A stretch of DNA of 64,000 nucleotides from Bacillus sp. NTK034 (GTDB lineage: Bacteria; Bacillota; Bacilli; Bacillales; Cytobacillaceae). The notes under the pieces were generated by a model. The model saw only the letters and a list, made by a program, of their open reading frames with translations, was not told the origin of the DNA and ran no database searches. The position numbers and the translations under genes were made by a program. The stretch covers positions 806,001-870,000 of the forward strand of contig NZ_JAFKOJ010000001.1 in the NCBI RefSeq assembly GCF_017303275.1. Reading direction: 5' to 3'. Positions 53,856-63,039 of this stretch are shown one piece after another (positions within the stretch are counted from its first letter, which is position 1; every line of letters starts with the position of its first letter).

Positions 53856-54347
53856 ATGAATATCATTGTAATGGAATTACCCCAAACTGAAGTTGCATTT
53901 ATCAGGCGCACCGGAAGTTATTTTGAACTGCAGGATCATTGGAGAGATTTGATTAGCTGGGCAAACACCAATGGGCTGTTGCCGCCGAAGCAATCTTTTA
54001 TCGGCATTTCATTGGATAATCCTGAACTGGTGGAAAGCAAGGTTTGCCGCCACGATGCCTGTGTTACCATACCCGAGGGATTTGATAAAGAAAAACATCA
54101 AGAAGTGAAATTTAGAAAGCTGCCTGGCGGAGATTATGCTCTGTATCATTTCTTTGATATCCCTGATAAATTGAATGGTGCCTATCAGTACATGTTTCGG
54201 GAATGGCTTCCAAATAGCGATTATGAACCGGATTACGATCGGCACAGCCTTGAGTATAATTTAAATAATCCCGCTGAAGATGAAGAGGGGAAATGTAAGG
54301 TTGATTTATATGTTCCAATCAAAAAAAGAATTTCATATGCAGAGTAA
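53856..54347 (+). CDS. GyrI-like (SbmC/AraC effector-binding) domain protein
   Basis: A 163-aa single-domain protein of the GyrI-like superfamily, without a DNA-binding part. The pattern PQTEVAFIRRTGSY, FIGISLDNPELV, CVTIP and GGDYALYHFFDIPDKLNGAYQYMFREWLP follows the fold's two repeated halves. Members bind small toxic or antibiotic molecules, or hydrolyse cyclopropanoids; the ligand here is unknown. The ATG at 53856 lies eight bases after GAAGGAG; a GTG at 53850 is less likely. Confidence 0.8.
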   Translation: MNIIVMELPQTEVAFIRRTGSYFELQDHWRDLISWANTNGLLPPKQSFIGISLDNPELVESKVCRHDACVTIPEGFDKEKHQEVKFRKLPGGDYALYHFFDIPDKLNGAYQYMFREWLPNSDYEPDYDRHSLEYNLNNPAEDEEGKCKVDLYVPIKKRISYAE

Positions 54348-54444
54348 TGCCTGCAGAATCTTTACATAAAATTCACCAATTATCAGCAGGATGTAACTGA
54401 CTTCCAGCGAATAATAAAGCACATCTTTGCAGGAGGTGTATTTT

Positions 54445-54825
54445 ATGCTTAACTTTGCATGGGGCTTTCTATTATGGGTATCAGCAACAATATTATTCCG
54501 TTTATTTGGACAGATCTTTTTAATTCCTGGACAGGCTTTTTTAGCGCTTTCGATTTTTATTCTGGCGATCCCTTTAATTTCAATTGCAACCTATCCTTAC
54601 TATTATTTTAGGCATATTCCAGAAACAGAACGTCTGAAGGCAGCAGTGCAAATTGCTCTTCCAGGAATGCTGCTGGATATCATAAGCATTATTTATTTTG
54701 CAAAAGTGTTTCCGAATTTAACTAATGATTCACTTCCTTTATTCGCTTCCTGGCTGCTTTGGGCGTATAGCCTGATTTTATTGTCAGGGTTCACAATAAA
54801 GGTAAGATCAAAGGATGCCTTTTGA
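54445..54825 (+). CDS. DUF5367 family membrane protein
   Basis: A 126-aa membrane protein with four helices; segments FAWGFLLWVSATILFRLFG and IPLISIATYPYYYF are typical of DUF5367. GGAGGTG precedes the ATG at 54445. Function unknown. It ends at a terminator 125 bases before the Wadjet operon, so it is a separate unit. Confidence 0.72.
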   Translation: MLNFAWGFLLWVSATILFRLFGQIFLIPGQAFLALSIFILAIPLISIATYPYYYFRHIPETERLKAAVQIALPGMLLDIISIIYFAKVFPNLTNDSLPLFASWLLWAYSLILLSGFTIKVRSKDAF

Positions 54826-54830
54826 GAAAA

Positions 54831-54867
54831 AAGTGCCGGGCCCTGGTTGCAGGGCAGGCATTTTTTT
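54831..54867 (+). terminator. Rho-independent terminator after the DUF5367 gene
   Basis: Stem AGTGCC..CCCTG/CAGGG..GGCA followed by seven T; it isolates the Wadjet operon from upstream transcription. Confidence 0.8.
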
Positions 54868-54916
54868 CGTTTATTGCATCTTAGGCCATTTACTTCATCA
54901 ATTTTAAAAATCAAAA

Positions 54917-54946
54917 TTACCATCAATTCTTCAACTAGTTTATAAT
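54917..54946 (+). promoter_or_regulatory. Probable promoter of the Wadjet operon
   Basis: TTACCA (54917-54922), 18-bp spacer, TATAAT (54941-54946). The -10 lies only four bases before the first ATG of jetD, so either transcripts start elsewhere or the real jetD start is further downstream. Confidence 0.5.
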
Positions 54947-54950
54947 AAAA

Positions 54951-56078
54951 ATGATGTCCTTATGGATAATAGAGGTCTCTACTGACCCCAAGATGTTTAA
55001 GAAGGTGAAAAAAATCAACATCATCGAAACTAGGGTGAGAAGTTTCATTGAAGATATTCAGCACCCGAAGCAAAAGAAGAAGTTAAACATAAACGATTTA
55101 GAATTTCAGCTGCGAAAATTGCTGGATGATTACTATGAAATGGATGGTTATTCGCAGTTTTATGAAGCCATAGAATCATTGCAAATTGATGGGCAGCTGA
55201 CTCCTATACATAATAATCAATACAATGGGAAAACACCGTCTTTGCCTTTATATTACTGGGTTAATGTGAAGGCTCAAGCCGACAAATGGGATCGGCTCGG
55301 GATGATGAAGCTGAGTGATCAGTTCGATTTTTCATTTTATGAACGGCACCCGGAATGGCAGACGAAAGAGGAGTGGAGCCGTATTCAGAGTTTATATGGT
55401 TTTCTCCAATCCAGCAATGAACGGGAAATCGTTTCACTCGAGGAAAGAAGCCTGGAACTGTTCGGCCATGAAAAATTCCTGCAGGACGGGATTAGTTTTC
55501 CTGATGGAAAAGGCTTTTTAGCGCGCATTGGAATATCTGAAGAACAGCTTAAAGTTGTGAAATACGGGGAGCCTTTTGTATTTTGGATGAAGCAGGGAAA
55601 AGAAATGAAAGAAATTCAGAGAGTGCTGATTGTCGAGAAACTATCATTCTTTCATACTTCCATTCAATTATTGGAAAGTGAACTGCTTGATTATGAGCCG
55701 GAACTCATCATTTATGGGGAAGGCACGAAAATTGAACGGAGCTTTTCGTTTTTCTTTAAAATTTTCCCGGCAAAATCGTATCTCTTCTACTATGCAGGAG
55801 ATCTTGATGCAGCAGGTTACGGGATCATTTCCCGGCTGATTGAAAAATATCCGCTTTGCTGCATTCAGCCTGCATTAAAGATTTATCGTAAAATGCTTGA
55901 ATGTCTGGATCAAAGAAATGAACAGAAATCCGGTCAGCTTCAAAATCTTAAGTACCGTGATGCGTTCTTCCAGTGGTTTACAGAGGAAGAGCAGAAACTT
56001 TTAATGACATTATGGAAGGAAAATAAACGGATTCCCCAGGAAGTCTTAACAATTGAAACATGGAGGAGATGGATGTGA
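54951..56078 (+). CDS. jetD: Wadjet protein JetD (TOPRIM nuclease subunit)
   Basis: Nuclease subunit of the Wadjet anti-plasmid complex, which cuts circular DNA that the SMC motor has extruded. The C-terminal DUF2220-type TOPRIM domain is shown by LIIYGEGTKIERS, with its metal glutamate, and FYYAGDLDAAGYGI, with the DxD pair. The N-terminal 180 residues are a winged-helix-like arm. The chain is up to 375 aa; ATG at 54993 and GTG at 55005 are alternative starts, favoured if the TATAAT at 54941 is used. Its stop overlaps the jetA start (GTGA). Confidence 0.87.
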   Translation: MMSLWIIEVSTDPKMFKKVKKINIIETRVRSFIEDIQHPKQKKKLNINDLEFQLRKLLDDYYEMDGYSQFYEAIESLQIDGQLTPIHNNQYNGKTPSLPLYYWVNVKAQADKWDRLGMMKLSDQFDFSFYERHPEWQTKEEWSRIQSLYGFLQSSNEREIVSLEERSLELFGHEKFLQDGISFPDGKGFLARIGISEEQLKVVKYGEPFVFWMKQGKEMKEIQRVLIVEKLSFFHTSIQLLESELLDYEPELIIYGEGTKIERSFSFFFKIFPAKSYLFYYAGDLDAAGYGIISRLIEKYPLCCIQPALKIYRKMLECLDQRNEQKSGQLQNLKYRDAFFQWFTEEEQKLLMTLWKENKRIPQEVLTIETWRRWM

Positions 56079-57580
56079 ACGAATCATGGGAAGGATTCGC
56101 CCAGCGGATGCAGCGATTGAATCCGCTGTTTGAGCTTGGAAGAGGAATGGAAGTCGGAGAGCTGAAGCCTCATATCCAAACAATTCTGATGCAGGTGCTC
56201 CTCACCATTTTTTATCGGGAATTGAATGATGATGATCATCGGGGGAAATCGGATATCAAGTATATGGTTGAAGATTCAATCAAGCAAATGAAGCTTTTAG
56301 CCGATGAGAAGCAGATTGAACGGATCACAAGCGGGCTTCTGTATCAGGGGAAAGAGGAATACAGCAGACCTTTTGAAGCCCTCTATTACGATGAAATCAG
56401 GCAATCATGGGAGACGCAGGTTTTCCGCTATGTGACGATGGATGAATTATATACGAACCTGGAGATGGGCGGATCCATTGTCTACAAGCTCACAGATGTC
56501 TCACAGGAGATGATCTTCATGAGCAGGGAAATGGCAGAGGAATTCTCAATCACCATTGAACAGCTTTATAGTATGCAGCTGATAAAAAACGGTAATTTCC
56601 GCAAAGCCACTCGAAACCTCGATCACCTCATTTCACGGGTCAACCGCTTAATGGCAAAAGAATTTTCCTTTCAAAAAGAAATGATCAACAATCCCAAAAT
56701 CTTATTGATGGAAGAAGAAATGCAAAGGGCTGATAACCGTGCGGAAATTGAAAAGCAGTTCGAAGAAGAGAAGAATCACTTCCGCACCATCAGCAGCATG
56801 ATAGAGAAAACGAAACGAAGAAATGAGGAAGATGATCTCATTCAAAAAGAATTAATCCTTCTTCAGGAAAAGATCGGCCATACGAGGCAGCTGCATGACC
56901 GTTTCGCCAAGCTTGTGATTCAAAATATCTCCTATGAAATGAAGATGAAAGCAGAAAACCCATCCCTGTTTTGGGAAACGAGCCTTGTTTCATTCAGGGA
57001 GCATATTTATGAGAACTGGTTCATGAAAGAAGGGTTTTCTTCATTCGATAGGGTTGAAAAAGTATTAGGTCCTTTATTTTCGCCAAAGAATGAATTTATC
57101 TTGCCTTTGGACTGGATTTGGGGAGAGCAGGAATTTGATGAAACGCAGCTTACAGAGGTAATAGAGGAAGAAGTGCAAGAGGAAAGCATTACCCATCAGA
57201 GGGTAACGAACTGGGATTCTGTCATCAATGCCTGGAGCTATGTGTTTCAATATTTGCAGACATACGGAGAGTTTTCACTGGCTGATTTAACGACATTGCC
57301 GCTTGAAGTACAGGATTTATGGTTTGAAGAATCAGAAACGATTGATTTATGGATGATGTTTGATAAAAAGCCGCTGAAGGTCCAGGTACTGCAGCGGAAA
57401 GAAGAGACGTTAAGTGATGAACGGGAGATTCTCCTCTATAAACTGATGCAGGAATATCCGCAGTTCCAGGTGTTTGAAGGCTTGAAAATATATACTGAGT
57501 TTGATCATCGGGCGGAACCCTTCCTCTGGTATCAAATGAAAATCACTCCCTTTAAAATTTGTGTGCAGGAGGAGAAATGA
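56075..57580 (+). CDS. jetA: Wadjet protein JetA (kleisin-like subunit, DUF5716 type)
   Basis: Bridging subunit expected to hold the two SMC heads, like MukF. The roughly 501-aa protein is acidic and helical, with coiled-coil potential in the middle (about residues 190-300, EIEKQFEEEKNHFRT) and a C-terminal winged-helix-like part. I place the start at the GTG at 56075, which overlaps the jetD stop and sits six bases after GGAGGAG; an ATG at 56060 is in frame. The family call rests on general similarity and on operon position. Confidence 0.8.
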   Translation: MNESWEGFAQRMQRLNPLFELGRGMEVGELKPHIQTILMQVLLTIFYRELNDDDHRGKSDIKYMVEDSIKQMKLLADEKQIERITSGLLYQGKEEYSRPFEALYYDEIRQSWETQVFRYVTMDELYTNLEMGGSIVYKLTDVSQEMIFMSREMAEEFSITIEQLYSMQLIKNGNFRKATRNLDHLISRVNRLMAKEFSFQKEMINNPKILLMEEEMQRADNRAEIEKQFEEEKNHFRTISSMIEKTKRRNEEDDLIQKELILLQEKIGHTRQLHDRFAKLVIQNISYEMKMKAENPSLFWETSLVSFREHIYENWFMKEGFSSFDRVEKVLGPLFSPKNEFILPLDWIWGEQEFDETQLTEVIEEEVQEESITHQRVTNWDSVINAWSYVFQYLQTYGEFSLADLTTLPLEVQDLWFEESETIDLWMMFDKKPLKVQVLQRKEETLSDEREILLYKLMQEYPQFQVFEGLKIYTEFDHRAEPFLWYQMKITPFKICVQEEK

Positions 57581-58326
57581 TGAGTGCAGAAAGTCTAAAA
57601 AAAGCATCAGCGGTTTATTTTACGCTTTTAAAAGATAAGGTCATCGACGAAAACAGCGAGTACTTTCAGGCGTATTTCGATCCTGATGTAAGACAGACGG
57701 TTCTCTTATTGGCAGACGAATCCGGCACCTTTATCATTGAATCGCCAAAACGGATTCAGCTCGTCGTGCAGCCGACCGGCTCTGTATTTGCTACAAATTT
57801 TACTCATATGAAAGATCGGCATAAGCAGATTGAAACGAAGAAACACTTTCACCTGATGAGCGTAGTCATTATGGCATTCCTGGCAAGCATCGACCGCAGC
57901 CAGGCGGCGAAAATCCGTACGAAACGCGAAGGGATTAGCTTCTATACCCTGGAACGGCAAGTCAATGATGTTATCATGAATTGGGATAGCATTCTTAAAG
58001 CAAAACCGGATTTCGGAGCAGATGAAAAAATTGATATGAAGGACGTTGTGACTACATGGAAATACATGGAGGTCGACACGGATGATTATGGATCTAAGAA
58101 AGCCAATCGCAGGACGCGTATCGGTTTGATAGCAAGCAGCATGCGTCTTTTGGAGACAGAAGGACTTATCGTCATTCTCGATCGGGAGGATATTCCAAAG
58201 GCGATTCCTAAACAGGAATTATTTGAGCGGATTGAATATCTGTATCATGATTATGACCGTTATGAAATGTTCAAGGAACTAATGAAGGCAGAGGAGGAGC
58301 AGCATGCCGAAAATCCATCGAATTAG
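57577..58326 (+). CDS. jetB: Wadjet protein JetB (KITE-like subunit, DUF6063 type)
   Basis: Small accessory subunit, comparable to MukE, that binds the kleisin. About 249 aa, with tandem winged-helix patterns (YFTLLKDKVIDENSEYFQAY in the first, IGLIASSMRLLETEGLIVIL in the second). Its start overlaps the jetA stop (ATGA) after AGGAGGAG, and its last 23 bases overlap jetC. The name rests mainly on position between jetA and jetC and on size. Confidence 0.8.
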   Translation: MMSAESLKKASAVYFTLLKDKVIDENSEYFQAYFDPDVRQTVLLLADESGTFIIESPKRIQLVVQPTGSVFATNFTHMKDRHKQIETKKHFHLMSVVIMAFLASIDRSQAAKIRTKREGISFYTLERQVNDVIMNWDSILKAKPDFGADEKIDMKDVVTTWKYMEVDTDDYGSKKANRRTRIGLIASSMRLLETEGLIVILDREDIPKAIPKQELFERIEYLYHDYDRYEMFKELMKAEEEQHAENPSN

Positions 58327-61300
58327 AATTGCCGGCCTGAAATATGATGGCATGCAAAAGCAATACAAGGATACAACATTTAACTTCCATAATGAGGAGA
58401 CCTCCACAAACGGCCTTATTTCCATGATGAATGGAGGCGGGAAAGGGGTGTTCCTGCAGACCATCTTCCAGATTCTCAAGCCGGGCACGTCTTGGGGAAA
58501 GCAGAACAACCGCTATTATCAGCAATTCTTTTTTAATAATAAAGAGCAATTCATTCCTTATACCTTTCATGTTCTCATTCAATGGGAACTCGACGGGGCT
58601 GACCGCAGGCATTTGGTGACGGGCGGAATGTTTTCAGCAGAACAGCGGATTTCCATGAACGAAGAAGGCGGAGAAAGCAAAACGCTTGAACAGGAAGCGA
58701 AAATTGTCCCGAATATTGCGTTTTATACAAGGGAGTTTGAACGGAAAGAAGAAGCATCACTTGAACATATTCCGCTCTATGAAGATGGTGAACTGGCTGA
58801 TACGGATGGCCTGAAGGATTATTTAAAATGGAATGGCTATGATGTCTACCGTGATACAAAGAAGCACTACCGCATTCTTGATACATACGGCATTAACCGC
58901 AAAGACTGGGATATTATGAAAGACATTAACAAGGATGAGGGAGGCGTAGGAAAATTTTTTGAAGGTGCTGAAGATGATCACTCCCTGTTCCAAAAGCGGA
59001 TTATTCCTACAGTCAGCCAGGTTCTGCACCGGACTGAGCATCAGAAGAACGATCTGGTGGAGATTTTTAAGAGTCAGGCAAGCATTGCAAAGGACCTGCC
59101 TGTTTTGCTGAAAAGAGAGCAGGCTCATAAAGAGTTCCTGGAAGATATTCTTCCATTTGAAGAGAGTCTGGCAAAGGGCATCGAGCATAAAGAAATTGTT
59201 GAGGACAGCATTAAGGTCGGGAGACAGCTGCTTGGTGCTTTAGAGCATTTGAAGAAAACGGAAGAAGAAACACTCATTGAGCTGGAAAATGAAAACGATA
59301 AATTAATGGGCAAGCAAGTGGAACTGCGTTTTCAGAAAGATAACCTTGAGTACGCAAAAGCTCACAGGGAAGTGCTGGATTGGGAGAAGAAACTAGGGGA
59401 AGAGCAGAAGAAGCATAGCATTCTGCAGGAAACGGTGAAAGAAAAGCAGGAGAGAAAAGATGAGCTGGCTTTTCAGCTGTTATTGAAAGAATGGCATGAA
59501 GGGGAACAGAGCATTCGCGCGCATTCCCAGCAGATTGTGAAGCTTGAGCAAAACAGCGGCCTAGAGCAAGTGAATCAAAGAATGGATGAAATCAAAAAAG
59601 AAGCGGCTCAGCAGTGGGAAAAATCCTCCGCGGCTATTAGGGAAGCCGTTCAGCATTATGCCGGATATCAGAAATTTTTAAAGAAAAAAGCAAACGATCT
59701 GTCTAAGCAGGATAAACAAAAGACCCAGAAGATTGCCCAGCTTCGTACGGAAATTGATTTTCTTTATACCCAAATTCATGAATTTGAATCAAAAGAAGAA
59801 CAGCTTATCAAAGAATTCGGTGATCGCTTAACCTATGATTTAAAGGGCTTTATCGAAAATCTTAACAAACAGATAGAAACCAAAAAATCTGCTCTCGAAG
59901 ATTTGCAGGCAAAAGAGAAACAATCCAATGATAAGCAGAACCAGCTTGCATCTTCACATGGAACGCTCGCTCAATCCATTCAGTTTTCTGAAGAAAAGTG
60001 TGAAGAGTTTAAGATGAAAAGTGAAGAGCAGCAGCGAAAAGAAGGGAAGCTGTACGATAAGCTGCAAGGTGTGCTGGATGATGTCACAGCACAGTTTACG
60101 AATGCTCTTTTATCCAAATATGCCCTGCAGGTGGAAGAGCTGCTCGTTCAAAATCGTGAGCAAGGGGAAGACATTAAAAAAGTGCTCTGGGAAAGGCAGC
60201 TGGATTATGCTTTGAATGATGAGCATTTCTGGATTGCGAATAATGATGTGAAGGAACTAAAGGAATGGATTGATGAGAAAACAGGGATAGATGTGTTTTA
60301 CGGCTCACAATTTCTCCAATCCTTAAAACCGGATGAAATCGCGAGCCACATACTTTCTCATCCTCTCCTGCCCTATGGCTTAGTGGTAAGCAGGCCGCAA
60401 TGGGAAAAAATGAATAAGCAGGTCCTTGCCGGAAGAATGTTTAAGAACCCGGTTCCGATTTTTATGCGGGAAGACATGACGGGCGAAAATCCGCAGTATT
60501 CCTTTGTGATGATCACCGGTACGGAGAAGGAACTGCTGACAGATAAAAGTCAGTTCATGAACTGGAAAATTAAGATTGCCAAACAAATAGAAGAAAAGAA
60601 AGATACACTTCTAGAAATTGAAAAAACGGAGAGCTCTCTCCGCCGTATTTTAAAAGAAATCGACCGTTTCCTTTCCAATGACCTTGCCGGTGATATCGAA
60701 AGAGCGCTGCTTCAGGAAAAGGAAGCCATGCTTTCCAAGAAAACGGAATTGCAGGCCATCATCGTGCAGGAGGAAAAAGAAAAAGAACGGCAGCGGGAAC
60801 TTAGAGAACAGCTGGAAAAGACGAAGGTAAAGATTGAGAAGCTATTAAAAGATGTGGAAACATTAGAGAACTTTAAACATGAAAAGTCGCTGCATCAGGA
60901 AAATAAACGGGTAAAGCAGGAAAAAGAGAAACAAAAGGAAGCTTTCGAAAGTGTACAGAATGAGCTTGCAAACGAGCATCAGACCATCGCTGAACTGCAG
61001 GAAGAGTGGAGCCAAACGTACTTGGAATGGAAGCTATCAGCGGAGCAAAATATTAAGGAGATTAGCTTTTTTATAGATGGTGCTGTTTTTCCAGCCGCTG
61101 AGAAAGCAGAAGCCTCTGAAGAGGTCCCGCGATTATCATCTCATATGCTGGAAGAAACCATTGGAAGCATTGAGGAGCTTAAACAGCTGCAAAAATCAAA
61201 AGAAGTACAAGCCAGTGAATTGCTGGCGATCCAGGCGACAAAAGAATCGGAGCAAAAACAGCAAAAGAAGCTCGAGAAAAAACTTCATGCTCTTAACGTA

Positions 61301-62764
61301 GAGTGGAAGGATGCGTCTGTACCGGATGAACCAATGAGTATTTTGGAAAAGATGGTTCAGACAGCTGCAAAGGAAACAAAGGCAGCAGAGAAAGAAGAGC
61401 GAGAGCAGGGAACAGCTGTAACAGTTGCTGATACGTCTTTAAAGCATGCGAAGGCGCAGCGTGATAAGACTGTTAAAAAGGTGGCCAAGCATGATAAACA
61501 TCCTGAAGAATGGGAAGAACTTGATCTGGAAGTGAAGACGATTGAAATTACTGACCAGACCAAACAGACGAATGCAGAAATAAAGAAAACGGAAGAGCGC
61601 AAAAAAGAGACGGAGCAAAACATTGCTGAGTTTGAAAACAATCAATTGCATCTATCCGTAATCCTTAAAGAGGAAGCAGCAGCTTTTACGGATGAAGATA
61701 TTGAAAAAATAAAGAGCCAGGGAAAGCAAAGCATCATTTCCTGGAGTGAAAAACATCAGGGTATCCAGGATGAAGGCCAGGAGAAGCACGCAAAAATTGA
61801 ACAATCCCTGCGCAATTTAAAACTCAATATTGAAGGAAAGGATTGGGAAATCCGCTTTAAGAATGAAGTTTTAACTACGCTTGATCATATGGATACCAGG
61901 CATTATGCGCATATTCAAAGTGTGGTCCAAAACATGAAGCGCTTTTCACAGAGCGGCTTAGAGCAGCTGGAACGAGATAAAGAACGGGCAGAAAAAGCGC
62001 AGAACTTCTGGGCCAGCCGTGCGAGCATGAAGGTAATGAGCATTTCAGAAGCGATTCGCTCGATGATTGCGAAAATGAAGCTGAAGAATGAACGGGGTTC
62101 TTTCCCGCTCGTTCAGCTCAAAGAAGACATCCTTCCTAAAAAAGCGGAAGATATTGAACCTTTACTGAAACAGCATTTCGTTTCGGCCATTAACAAAATT
62201 ACGAAACGATTCGAGATGATTGATGACAATAGTCTGGAGCAGGATCAGGAAATCAAACAGCTCATCAGTGATGAGCAGATTTTATTTGTCTCCCTCAGGA
62301 ATCGTTACCCGGAGCTGCTGGTATATAATATGCGTACTGATAATGCATTCATGTACGGAAAACCGCAGCGAGAGCATTATTCAACCTGGCAGACGATCAA
62401 CCAGGGTTCAAAGACTAAATCCGATGGCAGCGGCGGTCAAAAGCTATCTGCCCGCATGGTCATGATGATGATGCTTCTTTCGGTCAAGAGTGAAACCGAT
62501 CAAAGCTGGGTCCCGTTAGTCTGTGATAATCCGTTCGGACAAGCTGCTTCTGCCCATGTACTTGACCCGATTTTCGCAGTAGCAGATAAGCTGAAGTTCC
62601 AACTCATCGTCGTTACTCCTCCTGAGTTGGTGAAAACAGAGATCAGCCAGAGATTCGATGCGTATTATAAATTGGACTTCATCCGGGAAAAAGGGAAAGA
62701 GATTGTATCGGATACGATTATTCCGGCATTCCGGATTTATCAAGGGGAGGAAGCTGTTCATTAG
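58304..62764 (+). CDS. jetC: Wadjet protein JetC (MukB-like SMC ATPase)
   Basis: DNA-extruding SMC motor of the Wadjet complex, 1486 aa. Walker A is close to the N terminus (LISMMNGGGKGVFLQT, about residues 43-55). Two long coiled coils (about 320-480 and 520-600, then 780-1300) surround a hinge region near 640-760. The C-terminal head has the signature SDGSGGQKLSARM and Walker B PLVCDNPFGQAAS, the DNPFG form seen in MukB-like proteins. The start overlaps jetB and follows GAGGAGGAG. All motifs are intact, so the system looks functional. Confidence 0.92.
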   Translation: MPKIHRIRIAGLKYDGMQKQYKDTTFNFHNEETSTNGLISMMNGGGKGVFLQTIFQILKPGTSWGKQNNRYYQQFFFNNKEQFIPYTFHVLIQWELDGADRRHLVTGGMFSAEQRISMNEEGGESKTLEQEAKIVPNIAFYTREFERKEEASLEHIPLYEDGELADTDGLKDYLKWNGYDVYRDTKKHYRILDTYGINRKDWDIMKDINKDEGGVGKFFEGAEDDHSLFQKRIIPTVSQVLHRTEHQKNDLVEIFKSQASIAKDLPVLLKREQAHKEFLEDILPFEESLAKGIEHKEIVEDSIKVGRQLLGALEHLKKTEEETLIELENENDKLMGKQVELRFQKDNLEYAKAHREVLDWEKKLGEEQKKHSILQETVKEKQERKDELAFQLLLKEWHEGEQSIRAHSQQIVKLEQNSGLEQVNQRMDEIKKEAAQQWEKSSAAIREAVQHYAGYQKFLKKKANDLSKQDKQKTQKIAQLRTEIDFLYTQIHEFESKEEQLIKEFGDRLTYDLKGFIENLNKQIETKKSALEDLQAKEKQSNDKQNQLASSHGTLAQSIQFSEEKCEEFKMKSEEQQRKEGKLYDKLQGVLDDVTAQFTNALLSKYALQVEELLVQNREQGEDIKKVLWERQLDYALNDEHFWIANNDVKELKEWIDEKTGIDVFYGSQFLQSLKPDEIASHILSHPLLPYGLVVSRPQWEKMNKQVLAGRMFKNPVPIFMREDMTGENPQYSFVMITGTEKELLTDKSQFMNWKIKIAKQIEEKKDTLLEIEKTESSLRRILKEIDRFLSNDLAGDIERALLQEKEAMLSKKTELQAIIVQEEKEKERQRELREQLEKTKVKIEKLLKDVETLENFKHEKSLHQENKRVKQEKEKQKEAFESVQNELANEHQTIAELQEEWSQTYLEWKLSAEQNIKEISFFIDGAVFPAAEKAEASEEVPRLSSHMLEETIGSIEELKQLQKSKEVQASELLAIQATKESEQKQQKKLEKKLHALNVEWKDASVPDEPMSILEKMVQTAAKETKAAEKEEREQGTAVTVADTSLKHAKAQRDKTVKKVAKHDKHPEEWEELDLEVKTIEITDQTKQTNAEIKKTEERKKETEQNIAEFENNQLHLSVILKEEAAAFTDEDIEKIKSQGKQSIISWSEKHQGIQDEGQEKHAKIEQSLRNLKLNIEGKDWEIRFKNEVLTTLDHMDTRHYAHIQSVVQNMKRFSQSGLEQLERDKERAEKAQNFWASRASMKVMSISEAIRSMIAKMKLKNERGSFPLVQLKEDILPKKAEDIEPLLKQHFVSAINKITKRFEMIDDNSLEQDQEIKQLISDEQILFVSLRNRYPELLVYNMRTDNAFMYGKPQREHYSTWQTINQGSKTKSDGSGGQKLSARMVMMMMLLSVKSETDQSWVPLVCDNPFGQAASAHVLDPIFAVADKLKFQLIVVTPPELVKTEISQRFDAYYKLDFIREKGKEIVSDTIIPAFRIYQGEEAVH

Positions 62765-62840
62765 ATTAAAAGAATTAAAGTGTTGCCATTTTGCAAAAAC
62801 TATGCAATACTTGGTTGAAAATATAAAATTTTATACAAAT

Positions 62841-62992
62841 TCTTATCCAGAGAGGTGGAGGGACTGGCCCTGCGAAGCCTCAGCAACCCCTGATTATGTC
62901 AGGAAGGTGCTAATTCCAACAGAGTTGATGCTCTGGGAGATAAGAGGTCGTTTTGATAAGTAAAGGCCTCTTATAATGAGAGGCCTTTTTTT
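62841..62992 (+). promoter_or_regulatory. SAM-I (S-box) riboswitch with terminator
   Basis: The aptamer starts TCTTATCCAGAGAGGTGGAG and has GGACTGGCCC, GAAGCCTCAGCAACC and AGGAAGGTGCTAATTCC, the S-box core; P1 is CTTATC (62842-62847) with GATAAG (62939-62944). A terminator AAGGCCTCTTAT/ATGAGAGGCCTT plus seven T follows (62963-62992). The P1 3' strand ATAAGAGG is also complementary to CCTCTTAT in the terminator, so without SAM an antiterminator forms; SAM should shut the gene off. Confidence 0.95.
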
Positions 62993-63039
62993 GATGCTCT
63001 TTTATGATTTGATAACGAATAAAGAGGAGGAATGGCAAA

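Noticed and set aside
58304..62764. Reading jetABCD as a housekeeping MukBEF-like condensin
   Set aside because: A TOPRIM JetD gene is part of the overlapping operon, which is specific for Wadjet; Bacillus uses Smc-ScpAB for chromosome condensation.
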